DNA of 64,000 nt from Theobroma cacao (Eukaryota; Streptophyta; Magnoliopsida; Malvales; Malvaceae): contig NC_030851.1 in assembly GCF_000208745.1 (NCBI RefSeq), positions 21,419,708 through 21,483,707 of the forward strand, in the 5' to 3' direction. The stretch's first letter is position 1. Each line of letters starts with the position of its first letter. The position numbers and the translations under genes are program-made. Positions 34,001-46,869 of this stretch are shown in pieces. The notes under the pieces are model-generated. The model was given only the letters and a program-made list of their open reading frames with translations, made no database searches and was not told the origin of the DNA.

Positions 34001-35640
34001 CTAATTTTCAGCTTCTTCAAAGTTTTTAGGCTCAATTTGAGATATGAATGTTGAAAATTCACATGTTTCTCTTGTTGCTTTCCTAGTTCTAAGTCCTTGA
34101 GAAATATCACCTATTATTTGATCTTGTGGATGGTCTTTTACAAATCTCCAACCTCTTGGAATGTCATTATGTTGATTTTCTGTTCTTTGCAAATCTTCTA
34201 GAGGTGGAGTTTCATTTTCTCTTTTAGATGAGTTTTCTTCATTATTCTTATTATTCTCTAAGCTCATTTCTTTCATTTGTTTTTCTAGAATTTCTACATC
34301 ATCATCATCAACATAAATTTCCTTTTGTAGAACATTAGACTCATAAAAAACTACACGGATCGATTCTTCAACATTTAGAGTCCTTTTGTTGAAAACTCTT
34401 TAAGCCTTGGAGTTTAATGAATATCCTAAAAATATTGCTTCATCACTCTTTGCATCAAACTTTCCTAGGGGCTGTTTTTCATTGTTCAATACAAAACATT
34501 TCCAGCCAAAGCTCCTAAGATGATAAATATTTGGTTTCCTACCCTTATAGAGTTCATAAGGTGTCTTAGATATCATGGGTCTTATTGAGACTCTATTAAG
34601 TATATAAGCTGCTGTGTTCACTGCCTTAGCCTAAAAATATTTTGGTAAGTTAGTCTCACATAGCATAGTCCTAACCATTTCTTTTAAGGTTTGATTTTTT
34701 CTCTCTACAACTCCATTTTGTTAGGGTGTTCTAGGTGCAGAGAAATTGTGATCCAACCCCTTTTCATTGTAAAATTCTTCAAATTCATCATTTTCAAATT
34801 CTCCTCCATGATCACTCCTTATGCTAACTATGGGTAGTCCTTTTTCATTATCCACTTTCCTATAATGACCTATAAAAGCTGATAGTGCATCATTCTTATG
34901 AGCAAGAAAATAAACCCAAGTGTATCTAGAGTAGTCATCAACTATTACAAAGCCATAAGATTTTCCTCCTAAACTAGTTGTGCTTATTGGACCAAATAGA
35001 TCAATATGTAATAATTCAAGAGGTCTAGATGTTGACACAATCTTTTTAGTCTTGAAGGATGTTCTAACTTGTTTTCCTAGTTGACAAGCATCACATATTT
35101 TCTCATTTTCAATTTTTAAATCCAGCAGCCCAACAACTAAGTTCTTTCTTATCAATTTTGACATAGTATGCAAGCTTACATGTCCTAATATCTTATGAAA
35201 AAACCAGCTGTCATTTTCAGCATTTGCAACAAGGCATATTTCACTATTTATTTCCAGATCCTCAAGAAAAACTATATACATATTCTTCAATCTCTTTCCT
35301 ATAAATGAGACTTTGTTTGTACCTATGTCTATTACTTCACACTTATTTGAATCAAAACATACTTTACATCCTTTGTCACATAATTGACTAGTACTTAATA
35401 AATTATGCTTTAAGCCCTTTACTAACAGCACATGACTAATTTGAGTTTGGGAGTTCTTACTTACCGTACCTATCCCATGAATTCTACCTTTTGAATCATC
35501 ACCAAAGTATACGGTACCTCCCTTCCTCTTGTCCAGCTGAGCAAATAACATTTCATCTCTAAGCATATGTCAAGAGCAGCCATTGTCCATGTACCAAGGT
35601 TGCTTTTTCTTGAGTTTAGCTCTTGAACATGTCTCCTTTA
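34001..35640 (-). pseudogene. Copia protease and integrase of H
   Basis: The protease active-site region near 35570-35600 reads YMDNGCS then a TGA stop, where relatives have D-S/T-G; the Asn and the stop are both single transitions. Then the GAG-pre-integrase zinc site (HKILGHVS...CDACQLGKQ) and integrase core (LLHIDLFGP, IRSDHGGEF). 34621-34400 holds MNTAAYILNRV and KPNIYHLRSFG, the core end. 34276-34001 is the variable linker to RT. Several stops and frameshifts. Confidence 0.9.
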
Positions 35641-35743
35641 AGTGCAGCTCAACCTGCAAACCAAAGTTTCAGTTTTTCTTTATAAGTACCCATACTTTGA
35701 TGGGTCCTTGAGAGTTAGTTGCAATATAGGATCCTTTAGGGAC

Positions 35744-37302
35744 CTAAATTTTCCTAACTTTCTGCAGATTACTTCTCTTAAAGCAGTCATATGATATATG
35801 TCCATGTTTTCCACAACTATAACATCTAGATGATGCAAAATCAGAAATCTTCTTGTGGTATGTATTTATTTTTAGAGTTTCATTTTTTAAACATTTGAGA
35901 GTTGTGTTTTTATCAAGTAATTTTTGCAAAATTTCATATTTATTTTCCAACTCTAGCTTTAAAACTTCAAAATTTGTTTTTGAGTGTTCTAACTCAACTT
36001 GCAGGAAATTTCTTTGCTCAAAAATAGAATTGAACTCTTGTCTCACTTTTCCAAATCATTTTCGAGAGATGTAGCCTTTTTCTTTAGAATTTTATATTTT
36101 GAAAAAAGTTTTTCAAATTCATCATAAAGGCTATCATACTCATCTTGTAAATCATCAATAGAGATATCACAGGGGGATGAGGATACCTTTGTTTCATCAT
36201 CTTGTGCCATCAAGCAGAGGTTTGCTCTTTCCTCAAATTTTTCATCTTCAGCTTTAGAGCTTAATGTGTCACTGTCCAACCATGCAGCAGCCACCATTGC
36301 TTTCTTGGATTTCCTATTTTTCTTTGGTGTCTCATGTTTCAGTAATGGACATTCGAACTTGCAGTGACCAAGATTCTTACATTCGTAGCAGATCAGCTCT
36401 TCATTTTTGTTAGAATCATTTTTGTTTCCAATTTTCCATGAAGCACCTTGATCTTTTCTAAACCCTCTTCTAGATAGACTCTGGTTTTTTCTTCCCATAA
36501 GCTTTCTGAATTTTCTTGCAACCAGAGCTAACTCTTCATCATCATCACATGAAAGCTCTATCAGATCTTCTTCAAGGATGTTAGCTTTCAGTGCAATGCT
36601 CTTTTTTTTTTTGCTTTACTTCCCTTCTATCTTCTTCTTCTTACTCTTTAAGCTCTAGCTCATGAGTTAAGAGAGAGCCATAAATCTCATCTAAGGTGAT
36701 AACATTTAGATCTTTTGCCTCTCGAATTACAGTCACTTTAGACTTCCAATTTTTTGGTAGACTTCTAAGTAGTCTTTTTACTAGTTCATGTTCAAGGATA
36801 GGCTTACCTAGCTGACTCAATTTTTTTGTAATGTTGTAACCCTATCTAACATGCTGATGATGTCTTCACCAGGCTCCATTTTGAACATTTCATAGTTATG
36901 TGTTAAGAAGGAAATTTTGGACTCTTTTACTTGAGAAGTCCTTTCATGGATTATTCTAAGTTTCTCCCACACTTGTTTAGTTGTTGTACAGCTTGAGACT
37001 TTATTAAATTCAGTGTGGGTCAAGGCACAATGTAATGTGTTGATGGCTTTAAAATTTATTTAAACTTTCTTAGTTTCAGCCTCGGTCCATTCAGACTTTG
37101 ACTTGGGCATCAACTCATTTGTCACCACATTCATGGATGAGGGCAGAAAGGGTCCATCAGTTATGATGTCCTACATTTCATAGTCTATAGCTCTAATATA
37201 GATTGACATCCTAGTGCTCCAATAAGGGTAATTAGAGCCATCAAACAAAGGTGGTTTCTTTGTTGATTGTCCCTCAGCCATTACTGATTTTAGTTTAGCC
37301 AT
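35744..37302 (-). pseudogene. Copia gag of H, with two zinc knuckles
   Basis: ATG at 37302 (MAKLKSVMAEGQS) is about 45 bases after the primer site. PPLFDGSNYPYWSTRM and VWEKLRIIHERTS are the capsid (UBN2-type) blocks. Two CCHC knuckles follow: CYECKNLGHCKFEC near 36380 and CYSCGKHGHISYDC near 35800, separated by an acidic and then coiled-coil segment (LYDEFEKLFSKYK, FLQVELEHSK). A long gag with a second knuckle fits SIRE/Maximus elements. Stops occur near 37180, 37065, 36815 and 36650; a frame change lies near 36045. Confidence 0.88.
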
Positions 37303-37346
37303 TTAGATCCTCCCAAAGGGTGTTAGATCTTAATAATAGGGAACTT

Positions 37347-37358
37347 GCTCTGATACCA
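37347..37358 (-). promoter_or_regulatory. Primer-binding site of H
   Basis: On the element strand TGGTATCAGAGC, a perfect match to the initiator tRNA-Met site, two bases after the 5' LTR. Confidence 0.93.
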
Positions 37359-37360
37359 CT

Positions 37361-38487
37361 TGTTGGTCCCAACAATATGTGCTAGGGGGGTTGAATAGTA
37401 CAATTTGGCTATTTCAAAAATTGACCTATAATTGAAGACAAATGCACAATAAAAGAAAGAACTTAAAGATGAATAAAAACTGAAAACAGAACAAACAAAC
37501 GCACATCTATTTATAGTGATTCGGTCCAAGACCTACATCCACTACCTTGATTATCCAACCAAGGATTTTCCAAACAATCCACTAGGAACTGGTGAAATTC
37601 ACAAGTTTTCACCAAGCTTTACAATGGCTTTTACAAGGCTCAGTCAAAACCATTTACAGTAGTTTTTCACGGGCTAAACTAAAACCCAAAGTTGTTTTCC
37701 AAGGCTCAACTACAACCTATAACAATCAAGCTATCCCAAGCTTGAATAACCCCTTAGAGTGACTTCCTCACTCTAAGAATACAAGAAAAGAAGTAGAAGA
37801 AAGTACCTATGATCACAAGTTGATCTAAATGGTACAAGGTTGAAAGTAGAATACAAGTAAAAAGAATGGGCGTTAAGGTGCAGCAAGGTACAAGAGAGAT
37901 TTTTTGGTTTTTCAGCTATGTGGTTCAAATCTCTCTAATACTTCTAGGAACTACTGTATAACTGTTGGAAGACCCTTTTATACTTGGACAAACATCTCTG
38001 GTGGTAGTTTGGTAGTTTTCTAGCCGTTGGAGACAGTTGAGAGTCGGTTCTAGCCGTTACTCTGTTTTTTAGTGCAGTTTTCAAAGTTGCAGACATAATG
38101 CTTTTAGTCGACTAACCAATATCTTAGTTGACTAAGTTGTCTCTATTTTCTACTCCTTGTCTCTGACAGTTCTAACAGTAAGCACTTAGTCGACTAGCTC
38201 ATTTCTTGGTCGACTGAGTTGGTTATATTTCTCAATAATCTTCAGCTCGCTATTTTTCCAATTTGAATCTTGGCCAACCAACATTCTTCCTTTTTCAACT
38301 AATGAGCTTCCTTCTTATTAAGCAATCATGTCTTATCATTCTTATCTCTCTTTTTCTTTTGATATACACTTTTGAAAGATTGATTTATTAATTTCATATA
38401 TTAATTTTCCTACACACTTAAGTAAAGGCATTAGACACAAATGTATGGGAATGTTTTATTATCATCAAAAAACTAATGGAGCCAACG
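37361..38487 (-). mobile_element. 5' LTR of copia element H
   Basis: A 1127-bp LTR, minus sense, TGTTGG at its left edge and CCAACG at the right (CA decayed to CG). It is followed by TSD CTATT at 38488-38492. A minus-strand TATA box (TATAAAAG) lies at 37975-37982. Repeats of a TTAGTCGACTAA-type palindrome lie at 38104-38218. Confidence 0.93.
38104..38218 (-). repeat. Four TTAGT(C/T)GACTAA palindromes in H LTR
   Basis: Copies at 38104-38115, 38123-38136, 38185-38197 and 38205-38218; the solo LTR has the same set at 28203-28315. Two more lie in the interior at 32429-32443 and 32450-32462. Several contain TTGAC, the W-box core. Regulatory role is inference. Confidence 0.6.
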
Positions 38488-39154
38488 CTATTCCTAGTAA
38501 CCTACCCTCTTGCTAACATTATGCAAAGGTCATAAGTGGTGCTATTGTCCGAGTTTGAGATGCCACCTGAGATACGAGCTGTTGTTGGAAAGATTTTAAG
38601 CAAATGCTCCTAATGAAAGGCTAATGTAATAACAAATTCCTCCGATTAAAGATGGAGGAAATTGGAGCTGGACTAATAGGTCCGTAATGACTTATTCATT
38701 CAATGGAGTTATAACTTGAGCCTATAATTGTCAATGAGAAGAAATTAGACGATATTGGATCATTATTGTGATCTATATAAAGAAACATATACAGTAATGG
38801 TACAACGGGTGCGCTTTGATTGGAATGAATAGTGATGATTGTGATTCACTTGGAGTTTGTAAATTTAAGCATTGAGGTAAGAGTAAGCCAATACTTATGT
38901 GCATGGAGGTAAAGGATGAGCTTGAATTTTGCTATGCTTAGCGTGGAGCCAAAGGATTAAAGGACTAGGTGTGGATTTAGCAGTTTGAAGTTAAATGACT
39001 TAGAAATGATGTATTTAGTCTAAGTGCCATATGGAGTTCTATATTGAGATTGATATATGAATTGCTTTAAAGGTCAATTTAAAAATCTGTTTGGTTTAAT
39101 ATGCAACCTATGATGTAAGTGATTAGTCTTTAATGTGATTTCTCCAAAGGTAAG
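38488..39154 (+). mobile_element. Non-coding interior of C, second copy (Y')
   Basis: Repeats the start of 28584-29994, but lacks about 271 bases present there at about 29007-29277. It ends at GTAAG, the target site of E. No gene. Confidence 0.85.
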
Positions 39155-40460
39155 TGTCAAGCCCGACTCTACAATATGTTTATTATGCCATTCCTACATA
39201 AGAATGCATGTTTGCTTACTTGGGTAACTCGAAAATTGTTAAAGGACGATAATGTACCAAATGGTACAATTAAGTTGAATTAAGCCTCGACCTAGTCCAA
39301 ATAGAGATTTTAAGATGAAATTGAGAATTTTAAAACCCCAAAATGACTTAATATGGTAATTTGGAGTTCGAGGATTGATTTGGAGTTAAATTGAAATTTT
39401 CATAACGTAAAGGCAAAATGGTCATTTTGCCACCCGAGGTTAAAATTGGAATGTTAGAAGAAGTTTTTGACCAAGATTGACCATTTAGAACATAATTTGA
39501 GTTTAAGACGTGAAAATTTTTAATTTCGGCATTTTTTCGAGCATAAGGGATAAAAGTCATTTTGCCACCCACGGGCAAAATTGGATTTTTGCACCACCCA
39601 ACACTTGTCCAACACATGAATTTCACCCATTATTATTATTTGGAATGAATAATGATGATTGTGATTCACTTGGAGTTTGTAAATTTAAGCATTAAGGTAA
39701 GAGTAAGCCAATACTTATGTGCACGGAGGTAAAGGATGAGCTTGAATTTTGCTATGCTTAGGTGGAGCCAAAGGATTAAAGGACTAGGTGTGGATTTAGC
39801 AGTTTGAAGTTAAATGACTTAGAAATGATGTATTTAGTCTAAGTGCCATATGGAGTTCTATATTGAGATTGATATATGAATTGCTTTAAAGGTCAATTTA
39901 AAAATCTGTTTGGTTTAATATGCAACCTATGATGTAAGTGATTAGTCTTTAATGTGATTTCTCCAAAGGTAAGTGTCAAGCCCGACTCTACAATATGTTT
40001 ATTATGCCATTCCTACATAAGAATGCATGTTTGCTTACTTGGGTAACTCGGAAATCGTTAAAGGACGACAATGTACCAAATGGTATAATTAAGTTGAATT
40101 AAGCCTCGACCTCGTCCAAATAGAGATTTTAAGATGAAATTGAGAATTTTAAAACCCCAGAATGACTTAATATGCTAATTCGAAGTTCGAAGATTGAATT
40201 GGAGTTAAATTGAAATTTCCATAACGTAAAGGCAAAATGGTCATTTTGCCACCTGAGGTTAAAATTGGAATGTTAGAAGAAGTTTTTGACCAAGATTAAC
40301 CATTTAGAACATAATTTGAGTATAAAAGGTGAAAATTTTTAATTTCGGCATTTTTTCGAGCATAAGGGACAAAATAGTCATTTTGCCATCCATGGGCAAA
40401 ATTGGATTTTTGCACCACCCAACACCTGTCCAACACATGAATTTCACCCATTATTATTAT
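38821..40460. repeat. 820-bp tandem duplication across the 5' junction of E
   Basis: Copy 1 is 38821-39641 and copy 2 is 39642-40460 or so. Each holds 332-334 bases of C interior, GTAAG, and the first ~487 bases of the E LTR. The copies differ at only scattered bases. Confidence 0.93.
39155..39641 (+). mobile_element. Extra 5' piece of E LTR
   Basis: The first ~487 bases of the E LTR (TGTCAAGCCCGACTC...), ending at TTATTATTAT where C interior starts again. Created by the tandem duplication, not by a second insertion, because its left flank is identical to that of the full LTR. Confidence 0.92.
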
Positions 40461-42938
40461 GGATAATTGAGGAATTTTAAATGGTGGAGAGAGATTGCTA
40501 ATGGGTAAGTATAACGCATGGGCCAATGGAATGGTGACATGTGTCAAATTTTCATCCATTTATAATTGGCTTTAGAAATTAGCACATAAACCCTCCAAAC
40601 TCATTTCTCTTGATCGGCCAAAGGAAGAAAAGGGAAGAAAAGAAGAAGAACAAAACCCTAGCTAAGAAATTCAAGGGAAAATCACTAGATTTCAAAGAAT
40701 CAAGACATCAAAGGTGAAATTTCTTAAGTCTAGCTTGTGATCTATCTTTCCTATGCATTCTTTTGCATTTTCCATGGTTCAATCACAAGATATCATGAAG
40801 GATTCATGGCTAACCGAATTTAGAGATAGAAGATTTAATGATTTATTTGGTTAGATTTTGAGATATTTTAGTGTTTTTAGTTGATTTATCATGTTTAGAA
40901 GGAAAACAAGTAAGAAAAATCACATATTCTTCATGGATTCTTCATTGGCCGAATTTCATAAAGAAAATATTGAAGATGAATCTTGTGATGTCTTATGTTA
41001 TTTAGTTAGAATATAATGAATTGTGGTGGTAGAAACCGAAAATGGTAATGTTTAGCATGAAAAACTGTATACCCCTTAAGAACATCCATGGCTGAATTTT
41101 TCCAAGAAAAAATGTGAGGATGATTTTACCATATTTCAAGTTATTTAATTTATGTTTGATGATTTGGAGTATTGGCAGAGAAATGGAATTATTTGGAGTT
41201 GAATTGGACGTATTGGCCAATTAATCGAGTGATAGATCGAATTAGGCCAATACCATTTTATTTAGGTACATAATTGAATTTATATTGAACATCGTATTTA
41301 GATAGTTACTCGAGTATTTCATATCCCATTTCATGCATTAGTATAGAGCCTGAATTGGTTTTACAATGGTTTAGCACAAATGTAGCAAGTTGCTTATTGT
41401 GCATCATGTCTAGGTGATGAGCATTCTGGCAAGAGTAAAGAGGTAGTATCCGAGAATCTAGAATCAGAGTATCTCGAATTCGATTCCCATTACAGTGAGA
41501 AATCTTATTATCGTCTTAATTATCTAAAGTATGTTTTTATCCGATTTTGTAATTTTATGGAAAATGTGTTTAAATGAAATGATTTTATAAATTGTTTTGA
41601 AATTTAATGATGACTTGAAAATGGAGTAATTAGAGACTACTTGCTGTATTGTAAATTATGTTTTGAATTGAATAGCTTATGATAATGTGGGCATGAATGG
41701 CTGGATGGGTATTTCTGTTGAAAATGTATAAACTGTTGTTTGCCTTGATAGGCTGGATAATGATAAAATTGCCAGGTTATGCTATTGAATTTTTATTGAA
41801 TTAGTGGGTTATAGATTGGTCACTGCAGTGGCGAGTTCTGTGGACCATTCTATTAGAGGGGCACGAAATCCGGGTATATTTTTACCTCGATCGGAGAGGC
41901 ACTTAGGGTAACTCCTAAGGTAAAACTTTAGAGTTCACTTTACAATGAACCACCACGTGAGGGTGAACTTAGCCAACGCCAAGGAACGGCTATGTTTTCA
42001 AAATAAAAACATGATTTATTCGTACATGACTTTTTAACAGCCTTGGTGGATTCGATTGGGATAGCTAGAGGCCAAGGTATCCCTGACAACTGAGTATGAG
42101 AATGATTTTGGCATGAGCCAAGCTTGTCAGGAAATCATATGCCTCGTTGTTTGTTTGGGTGAAATGAATCTATTTTATCTTATTAAAATGAGTTCGAAAT
42201 GCTGTGAATCATTTTTATGCTAATCTATTTTATCTGTCTCCATTTACTTAGCTTTAGATATTTTAGAAGATATTTGTTTACTCACTGGGATTATTTAATC
42301 TCACCACCCTTCTTTGCACCCTTTTCAAGCTCAGGATAGTCGGTAGATAGCTAATTTCGTTGAGGGCTACAATTGGACTTGCATCCTCAAAAACTGTAGG
42401 TTCACAGCCTTCATTACTTTTAGTCATTAGGGGGCCCACATGTCATTGTTAAATGTTTTGAATAGCTGGCTGCGTGTGCTATTGTATGTAAGAATTTATT
42501 TTGCTTTTACACTGTAAAAATTATTTATGTAGCGTTCTATAAAAATTATTTTATGAAAAATTGGAATATTTTATTCATTATTTTTTTTTTATTCCACTAG
42601 CTATAATTTCACCTTAAATGAATGTTTTAGATATCTAAACTTATTTTCGGTTATGAAATGTGTAAATTTCTCTCATATACTAAATTTTAGCTGGTTTTGA
42701 AATTTTTAGAAAAAATGACCAAAATACCCCTGTGTAGTTGAAATTTTCTTTGACTGTTTTTGAATTGAAATTGGTTCATATCACTTTAAAACATGATTTT
42801 AGTAACTAATACTCACAAGGGAAGCGAGAAAATTGATGTTAAGCCTTGCGAGGTTTCGATTAGCATTCCAGGTAATGAATGTCTATTGGAACATCGTGGC
42901 GGTTATCACGGGCTCGATGGGAGTTTCGGGTCGTGACA
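39974..42938 (+). mobile_element. 5' LTR of element E
   Basis: A 2965-bp LTR from TGTCAAGCCCGACTC to GTTTCGGGTCGTGACA, preceded by TSD GTAAG (39969-39973). The 3' LTR (46870-49834) has the same length. No gene inside; the small frames are shared by both LTRs and by solo LTR S1 without any recognisable domain. Confidence 0.96.
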
Positions 42939-42945
42939 ATTTAGG

Positions 42946-42957
42946 TGGTATTAGAGC
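42946..42957 (+). promoter_or_regulatory. Primer-binding site of E
   Basis: TGGTATTAGAGC, the initiator tRNA-Met site with one transition, 7 bases after the LTR. Confidence 0.85.
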
Positions 42958-43119
42958 TTTTGATTTTAAAGATAAGAGCTTTTGGGTTTAAAGTTGTTTT
43001 AAAATTTACAGTGTTAGTGTGGCTTCGAGTTAAGTTAGGTTAGACTGAATAGAATGCATGTATTTGCATGTAGATCTTGAGGTTGTTTAAACTTGTCTTA
43101 TTCCTTCTTATAGATTATC

Positions 43120-44025
43120 ATGCCTTCTCAACGTGAACACCCATCTCTCACTAGATCAGCTGAGAGGGAAATAGGTCGTTCTCAACATCGTCAACTCGAT
43201 CCTATAGAGGGGGAATCGGCTGCATCTACTATTCGGGCAGCACCTGCTGCTGAGCAGACCGAGACTCCTCCACATCCTCCACCTCCTCTGCCACCTATTA
43301 GTATTCCTGCAATGCCTTTTGAGGCAGTTCAAGCATTGGTAGCCTTCTTTATTGCTATTGCTGGCCAGGCTCAGGCTGGTCAAGCTCTTCCTACAGTTCC
43401 TCCAACTACTCCTTTAGTACCACCACCCCCACCTCCTGTCGCACCACTAGTGTTGGATGTTTCTATTTCTAAGAAGCTTAAAGAGGCTAGGCAACATGGT
43501 TGCGTTTCTTTTATTGGTGAGTCGGACGTAACCGTTGCTAAAGAGGTGGTGCAAATGGCATTAAGAGCTGAGAAGCTTGCAAATGAAACTAGGAGAATGC
43601 GAGCTGAGTTAGCAAAAAGGAGAAATTTGAGTGTATCTTTTAGTCAGCCACCAAAAAAGGGCAAAGACTCATCTGTTTCAGGAAGTACTACTACTGTTTC
43701 AGTAACATCTTCTCGACCTCTAGTTTCACAAACACAGTAGAGGCCTCCGAGATTTAATAGATCTGCGATGACTATTTCTGGGAATAGTTTCGGAGGTTCT
43801 GATAAACGCAGAAATTATGGGAGATATCATGTCAGGCAGTGTAGAGGGCTTGTACGATGTTTTTACTGTGATCAGCCGGGTCACATTAAGAGAAATTGCC
43901 AACAGTTAGGACGGGCTACGATAGCTGCTCCATCTCCACCAGCTGTACAGATATGTAAAAGAGAGATTCCTTTGGATTACAACCGAGACAAGGATGATTT
44001 TGACATACCACCAAGGGTAGATTAA
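43120..44025 (+). pseudogene. Gypsy gag of E, capsid mostly deleted
   Basis: ATG at 43120 (MPSQREHPSLTRSA) starts a Tekay-like gag. Pro-rich linker (about residues 50-110), then SKKLKEARQHGCVSFIGE, where the capsid should begin. It jumps at once to KEVVQMALRAEKLANE, which in element D lies after the capsid core. So most of the retrotransposon-gag domain was removed in frame. A TAG at 43738 follows, then the same frame continues to a CCHC knuckle, CFYCDQPGHIKRNC, and ends at 44025. No protease, RT or integrase follows, so E would depend on enzymes from elsewhere. Confidence 0.9.
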
Positions 44026-46869
44026 ATATGTTGAAATTAGTGTTCTAATAAAGTACATATGATAGAAAGCTAGTTTTGTAAATTGTAGTTTCCATGATCA
44101 TGAAACTCTTGAATTAATAATAAGATAAGCATAAGATGTTGATTCAGGTGGATTAATTTCATGACGATTTTAAGTTGAAGTGATTGGACTATATGAGTTG
44201 TAAGACAAAGAAGACCAGTAGTTGTGACTACTAAGGAATTGTGGAACACTAGAAAACAACGAATAATTATGTGTGTGGTGTCATACGTATATGGTGAAGT
44301 CACTATACAATATGGAAAAAGTATTCTCAAGTGGGATTTATTGACTAATGATAAGTGATGTGCAATCTGAGATACATGTACCTATGAATAAATTTGGAGA
44401 TTTTTGCTTAAGCAAACTCGTACTAAATGTTATGGTAAAGATATATGAATGTTAGTGGCAAAATAAATATGTTAAATCCATGTTCTGATCGCACACTTGT
44501 GATAGAAAGTTAGTCTTGCTAATTGTGGTATAGACTCAAAGAGAAGCCACACAATTATGAATAATTGAGGTAGTAGCTTTAAAGGTAGAAGAGTTACTGG
44601 AATAAGGTGAATTCAAATAGTTGCAATGCCACAATACTGACTATCAAACACTGTAACGTTAAGAACCCCTAATGGCTAGAAAGCATGAGCAAACTGTAAG
44701 CGGCATAAAGATTGGACTCACGAGTTGGAAAATGGTCATTGGTTTTGATGTCAAGTTTCGTTATTGGGAGTCTTACGTGCATTGGGGGAGTGTTAAGATG
44801 AATAATATGTTGACTAAAGTCAAATCTTAAGAAATAAAGTAAACCTTGTAAAAGGTTAAAGAGGAAGTGAGGGAAAAGTTAGATGAATGTATGAGATATT
44901 GATAAGAGATGTCAATACTAAGTGATGAGAGTGTGAATGAAGATTTCAAGAATGATATAGCAAATGAGATTATATAGAATATTGTTACGAGAATTTACAA
45001 ATCTTGTCTTGACTTTGTTGAAAGGAAAGGATTAGTGACAACACAAGTAAACTACGTGGTATGCTAGAAACCCTTGTAGATAAGTTGAAGCATGAGTAGT
45101 TAAGCATGCATTTAAATATTTTGGTGAGCAAGTGCATGCCTTTATGGAAATGATATACTTAGAGTATGAAAGAACAAATAAGTGATTAAGTGTTTCAAGA
45201 ATGTTTAAACACCTTTGAGAAAGAATTATAAATTATACGAGATGAGTACAAGATGTGTGATTTTGAAACTTGCTAAGGAGCCAAACGGCTAAGTCATGAG
45301 TTAAGTGATCACCTGTTGTGAGACATAAGTTTAAGATAGATATCCCCAAGGAAATACTCAAGAGAAGTTCTGCCATGGATCTCATGAATGCAAGCACTAA
45401 GTTATGTGGTTATAAAAAGGAAGCTATAAGTTGAGAGTGATATTAGTATTAATATTGAAAAGTACTTGAGGAGAATCTAGTTTCAAGTCTTGCAATTTCA
45501 AGTACAATTTGTAAATTGGTTAAGGAAGAATGATGTTATATTCGTATGAAAGAGTGGAACAAAGGATGATTGAAGTTGACCTTGATAATGAAACTTTGCT
45601 AATATATTATGGAAATTGGAATTTAAAAATGCTTGAGGTATACATGATTCAAATGAGTCTGAGTTTTGACAAATCAATATCGGAATGCAAGAAGGATACA
45701 AGGTATTGTAGAGGCATGAAGGATAATCAAGGAAAAAGGATGACTCTTAGGAATTGTGGTATTGCATAAGATGCAATGATCAAGTTAAGATAAATCTTTG
45801 AGGCATCAATGGGATTATAAAGCACACACGCATAATAGATTATAATTCAATGGAGATGACATTGTGATGCAATGATATATAGTACAAGGAAACTTAAGCA
45901 TATAATTGGAAATGATAAGAAGATAGTATAAGTATGTAAATGATGTGGAACTATGTATAGGCATGATGAGAATTTGTATGAATTATGAAGATTATTCTTT
46001 TGAATCTTGGTTATGGATGGGAATGAACAAAGAGAAATTAGTCTGAAGGCATTTGAAAACAGAGACCCGTATACATAATGAGGAATATGGACATTTGAAT
46101 GTGCATGTATACGTATGTGTGGAGTTAGTGATGTACCCAACTAAATGAAGAATGGTTTTAATGGTTCGAGATTTGAACTCAATATATTTGATGAGTTGTA
46201 TAGATAATGTAACGATGAAGAATCTTATCAAAAGTCGATTTATGGCGACCTAAGGAATTTTGGGGAAATAGTTAAGGGAATGTAATCTATAGTGCGATTA
46301 AGCCATATGAGATGGATTAATAGGATTAAGAAGATTGAAATTTCCTAAATGCAAGGTAAACATGAAGTATGTGGAAATAATTGAAGCCATTAATCTTTTC
46401 TAACGTTGAGAATATGTACATGAATGAGTATGGCATGTTAATGATGCCGTAAACTACACAATAGTGTATGAGGATAGGATGAATGAATGAAAGTTGAGAA
46501 GTTTGATATGGAATGAAGTAAGAAGATAGTGTTTGGTATACCTAAATAAGTATAAAATGCGATCAAAATTTGTATGATTGAGATGGAGTTATGGTTCAAG
46601 TTTAATGATAGGAATAGAAGCATGCTTGGTGTCTCGATATAAGAGATCATAATTGTGAAGGTTACTGTTGATCTGATTTTAAGGGATAATAATAGACATA
46701 AGTGAAGTACTCTAGTTGAATTGGAGGTAAATAAGGTGAACAAATCGAAATTCCCTATAAAGGGGAAGACATAAGATGTCGAGCATTAGATGAGAAAATA
46801 ATATCCCCACCTTTTCCCTGAGTTCAGTAAATGAAATTTCGAGGTCCAAATTTTATTTTAAAGGGGTAG
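44026..46869 (+). mobile_element. Non-coding interior of E (LARD-like)
   Basis: 2.8 kb without a domain-bearing frame, in the place where pol should be. Parts resemble C interior (about 44030-44110 against 29825-29910) and B interior in reverse complement. It ends in a weak polypurine tract, AAAGGGGTAG (46860-46869). Confidence 0.85.

Noticed and set aside
27452..38487. A single intact H element with LTRs at both ends
   Set aside because: The left LTR is followed by TSD and 1.4 kb of C interior, not by H interior, so the two LTRs are not the ends of one simple copy.
39155..39641. A second independent insertion of an E-type element
   Set aside because: The left flank and TSD are the same as for E, and the piece ends where the flank repeats, so it is part of a tandem duplication.
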